From: Cyanobium sp. NIES-981
Lineage (GTDB): Bacteria; Cyanobacteriota; Cyanobacteriia; PCC-6307; Cyanobiaceae
DNA length: 8,212 nucleotides
Assembly (NCBI GenBank): GCA_945907085.1
Contig: CAMDSS010000075.1
Coordinates: 1-8,212, forward strand
Direction: 5' to 3'
Below are positions 6,015 to 8,212 of the stretch, piece by piece (position 1 is the stretch's first letter; each line of letters opens with the position of its first letter). The translations under genes were made by a program, and so were the position numbers. Below the pieces are notes generated by a model. It did no database searches and was not told the origin of the DNA. It saw only the letters and a program-made list of their open reading frames with translations.

Positions 6015-6980
6015 TTAGTAGCGAAGACTCAGGCGCTTCACAATCCATTGAGCAGCCACATTGACCACAAAGGTGAGAATCATCAAGATCAAGGCCGCAT
6101 ACATCAAGGCAGAGATCTGGATGCCATCGGCCTCACCAAATTGATTGGCTAGGAGCGAAGCGATTGTGTTGCCAGGTGCCAACAGCGACAAACTAAAGTT
6201 GAGGGAATTACCGATAATCATCGTCACAGCCATGGTTTCACCCATGGCCCTGCCGAGGGACAGCATCACCCCGCCGACAATCGCTGAAACTGCGGCAGGC
6301 AGGATCACGCTGAAAATCGCCCCCCAACGGGTTGTGCCCACGCCATAGGCTCCCTGGCGCAACTCAACGGGAACTTGGTTGAGGGCGTCGCGGGAGATGG
6401 AGGTAATGATCGGCATGACCATCACCACCAGGATCAGAATGGCGGGAGCCATACCTGGACCCTGGGGCACCGTTGAGAAGAACGGGGTCCAGCCGAGCAG
6501 GTGGTGGAGGAGATTCAGGACAGGCCGAATGGCGGGCTCAAGAACAAAGATGGCCCAAAGGCCAAGGACCACCGAAGGCAAGGCCGCAAGGAGTTCAACC
6601 ATCAGTCCAATGGTTTCGCGGACTTGAACGGGGATGATGTCCTCTGTGATGAAGATGGCCGTACCAACGCCCAGGGGCACGGCAATCACCAAGGCCAACA
6701 GCGAACTGACAAGGGTTCCATAGATGGCCACCCAGGCTCCGAAAGTGTCGTTACCCGGGTCCCAATCCGATGTGGTTAAAAAAGTCGAACCAAATTGAGC
6801 GATCGCCTCTCGGGCTTCGACAAAAACGGTTAAAAAAATTCCAATCAGGACAAACGCCACCGCGGAAGCCAGGGCCAGGGTGAGCTGGCGGAAGCCCGTA
6901 TCCAGCAGTTTTTCCGACGGTGGGCGGCGTCTGAGGGTAAAAACGTCCGCAGGAGAGGCAAGGCTGGGATCCGTCGGCAT
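6015..6980 (-). CDS. pstC: Phosphate ABC transporter, permease PstC
   Basis: PstC is the second membrane subunit of the Pst phosphate importer and is the first gene of this operon. The 321-residue product has a polar N-terminal tail (1-30) and about six hydrophobic segments near 33-54, 86-111, 127-148, 177-195, 223-243 and 290-312. The EAA coupling loop is VPVELRQGAYGVGTTRWG at 203-220. SLGRAMGETMAVTM at 241-254 is the PstC hallmark. A periplasmic loop carries SDWDPGNDTFGAW (71-83), also typical of PstC. The ATG at 6980 has no evident Shine-Dalgarno. The gene diverges from dnaK across 165 bp, and a Pho box lies 89 nt upstream of the start. The phosphate-binding protein that should deliver substrate is not encoded next to it. 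Confidence 0.98.
   Translation of the reverse strand: MPTDPSLASPADVFTLRRRPPSEKLLDTGFRQLTLALASAVAFVLIGIFLTVFVEAREAIAQFGSTFLTTSDWDPGNDTFGAWVAIYGTLVSSLLALVIAVPLGVGTAIFITEDIIPVQVRETIGLMVELLAALPSVVLGLWAIFVLEPAIRPVLNLLHHLLGWTPFFSTVPQGPGMAPAILILVVMVMPIITSISRDALNQVPVELRQGAYGVGTTRWGAIFSVILPAAVSAIVGGVMLSLGRAMGETMAVTMIIGNSLNFSLSLLAPGNTIASLLANQFGEADGIQISALMYAALILMILTFVVNVAAQWIVKRLSLRY
6799..6806. repeat. Single HIP1 octamer (GCGATCGC) inside pstC
   Basis: The palindrome GCGATCGC is the cyanobacterial HIP1 sequence, hugely over-represented in many freshwater cyanobacteria and not in most marine picocyanobacteria. I found one copy in this window, within the pstC coding sequence. One copy in 8.2 kb does not show enrichment. 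Confidence 0.75.
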
Positions 6981-7069
6981 GCAGGTAATGACTGGCGTTC
7001 GGTCGGGGCTGGGTTGGCCAGCAGGCGGACAACCGGGTCTTCAGATCTTCGTACAACCTGCCAACATCC

Positions 7070-7088
7070 TGATTAAGTCGGGTTTAAA
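7070..7088 (-). promoter_or_regulatory. Probable Pho box (SphR/PhoB-type operator) upstream of pstC
   Basis: On the minus strand, TTTAAACC (7088-7081) is followed after 3 nt by CTTAATCA (7077-7070). The cyanobacterial Pho box is described as 8-bp direct repeats of the form PyTTAAPyPy(T/A) with 3-bp spacers, thus an 11-bp period. The second unit fits at all eight positions and the first at six. A third unit is at best degenerate. The site is 89 nt upstream of the pstC start, correct for activating pstCAB on phosphate limitation. A weak -10-like TACGAA lies at 7053-7048. The same site is only 57 nt from the divergent dnaK start, so binding could also affect dnaK. No binding evidence is available here. 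Confidence 0.65.
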
Positions 7089-7145
7089 GCACGGCGCCCA
7101 GTATTTTTGGGTTTCAAACGCCTGTTGGCTGGGGCAGCGGCATCC

Positions 7146-8212
7146 ATGGGTCGAATAGTTGGAATCGACCTAGGCACCACAAACTCTGTGGTGGCTGTGC
7201 TTGAGGGGGGACGCCCCCAGGTGATTGCCAATGCCGAAGGCACGCGCACTACCGCCTCGGTTGTGGGCTTCAATCGCGAGCAGGAGTTGCTGGTGGGTCA
7301 GTTGGCGCGGCGCCAACTCGTGTTGAACCCCCGCAACACCTTTGCCAATTTGAAGCGGTTTGTCGGGCGTCAGTGGGACGAGCTTGAAGACAGCAGCCTG
7401 TCGGTGCCCTACACGGTCCGGGCCAATGACCAGGGCAACGTGCGGGTTGTCTGCCCAGCCACGGAACGGGAATACGCTCCGGAGGAATTGGTCGCCAGCA
7501 TCCTCCGCAAGTTGGTGGACGATGCCTCCACCTACCTCGGGGAGCCGGTGGAGGCAGCGGTCATCACGGTGCCCGCCTACTTCAACGACGCCCAGCGCCA
7601 GGCCACCAGGGATGCGGGTCGCCTAGCCGGACTTGAGGTGGAGCGGATCCTCAACGAACCCACCGCGGCTGCCCTGGCCTATGGCTTTGATCGCAGCAGC
7701 GTCAAGCGGGTGCTGGTGTTCGACCTGGGCGGAGGCACCTTTGACGTCTCGATTTTGCGCATCGCCCAGGGGGTGTTCGATGTCAAAGCCACCAGCGGAG
7801 ACACCCAGCTCGGGGGCAACGACTGGGACCGGCGCATTGTCGATTGGTTGGCCGATGCTTTCCAAACTGAGCACTCCATCGATCTGCGTCGCGACCGTCA
7901 AGCCCTGCAGCGCCTGACCGAGGCCTCGGAGAAGGCCAAGCAAGAGCTCTCGGGCGTGCTCAGCACCCCCATCTCCCTCCCCTTTATCGCCACGGGGCCA
8001 GATGGCCCCTTGCACATTGAAACGAGCCTCGAGCGCCGAACCTTTGAATCCCTCTGCCCAGATCTGCTGGACCGCCTGCTGAGGCCCGTTCAAAGGGCCC
8101 TGCGGGATTCGGGCCTGGCAGCCGATGACATCGACGATGTGGTGCTGGTGGGTGGCTCGAGCCGCATGCCCATGGTGCAGGAGATGGTGCGCACCTTGAT
8201 CCCCCTGGAACC
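7146..8212 (+). CDS. dnaK: Hsp70 chaperone DnaK paralog, N-terminal 355 residues, cut by window edge
   Basis: This is an ATP-dependent Hsp70 chaperone working with J-domain and GrpE partners in the cytosol or at thylakoids. The frame is open from the ATG at 7146 to the end (355 codons plus 2 nt) and covers almost the entire nucleotide-binding domain of a protein of 600 or more residues. Motifs are in register with E. coli DnaK: GIDLGTTNS at 6-14, Lys70, VPAYFND with Pro143 at 142-148, Arg151, Glu171 in NEPTAAALAYG (170-180), DLGGGTFDVS at 193-202, and VVLVGGSSRMPMV at 332-344. The segment ATSGDTQLGGNDWD and a long cyanobacterial-style lobe IIB suggest a DnaK1 or DnaK3 paralog rather than the main DnaK2; this is from memory and uncertain. 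Residue 37 is Ala where nearly all Hsp70s have Pro (RTTAS instead of RTTPS). The peptide-binding domain lies outside the window. Confidence 0.96.
   Translation, partial: MGRIVGIDLGTTNSVVAVLEGGRPQVIANAEGTRTTASVVGFNREQELLVGQLARRQLVLNPRNTFANLKRFVGRQWDELEDSSLSVPYTVRANDQGNVRVVCPATEREYAPEELVASILRKLVDDASTYLGEPVEAAVITVPAYFNDAQRQATRDAGRLAGLEVERILNEPTAAALAYGFDRSSVKRVLVFDLGGGTFDVSILRIAQGVFDVKATSGDTQLGGNDWDRRIVDWLADAFQTEHSIDLRRDRQALQRLTEASEKAKQELSGVLSTPISLPFIATGPDGPLHIETSLERRTFESLCPDLLDRLLRPVQRALRDSGLAADDIDDVVLVGGSSRMPMVQEMVRTLIPLE

Noticed and set aside
7623..8093. A 156-codon minus-strand open frame opposite dnaK
   Set aside because: Long antisense frames over dnaK are a known artefact; the plus-strand frame has every Hsp70 motif.

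Overview
The window reads as chromosome of a unicellular picocyanobacterium of the marine Synechococcus/Cyanobium type. The support is gene-level: a cyanobacterial HtpG with the SSAEDFLEKY-type lid, a C-terminally extended plant-type ferredoxin, a DnaK with the GDTQLGGNDWD segment, a moderately GC-rich coding style, and starts that almost all lack a Shine-Dalgarno sequence. I see no insertion sequence, integrase, CRISPR array, phage gene or defence gene. This is a core, vertically inherited region.

Positions 1-3941 hold five genes, all on the minus strand and closely packed. In transcription order they are a [2Fe-2S] ferredoxin with an FdC2-like tail (3573-3941), a SuhB/IMPase-family phosphatase (2678-3571), hisZ (1465-2643), a small two-cluster ferredoxin (1200-1424) and the first 367 codons of htpG (1-1101, running off the left edge). 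The gaps are 1, 34, 40 and 98 nt, so the first four look like one transcript. htpG may be read through or have its own promoter in the 98-nt gap.

Positions 3942-4151 hold a tRNA-Ser(GGA) gene on the plus strand, then a strong rho-independent hairpin with A and T tracts on both sides. That hairpin can stop both the tRNA transcript and the oncoming pst transcript. A second inverted repeat lies just past the pstB stop codon.

Positions 4152-6980 hold pstC, pstA and pstB on the minus strand, in that transcription order. They encode the two membrane subunits and the ATPase of the high-affinity phosphate ABC importer. No periplasmic phosphate-binding protein (PstS/SphX) and no PhoU lies beside them. 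Upstream of pstC, in the 165-bp region shared with the divergent dnaK, two 8-bp direct repeats 11 bp apart match the cyanobacterial Pho box. This predicts SphR/PhoB control by phosphate starvation.

Positions 7146-8212 hold the start of a dnaK paralog on the plus strand, covering nearly the whole ATPase domain and cut by the right edge. Two ATP-dependent chaperone genes, htpG and dnaK, therefore bound the window, with phosphate uptake, histidine biosynthesis control and electron-transfer proteins between them. I found no convincing undescribed system. The best leads are the Pho box in a divergent promoter shared with dnaK, the hairpin pair after pstB, the non-canonical first cluster site of the small ferredoxin, and the Pro-to-Ala change in a near-invariant DnaK motif.
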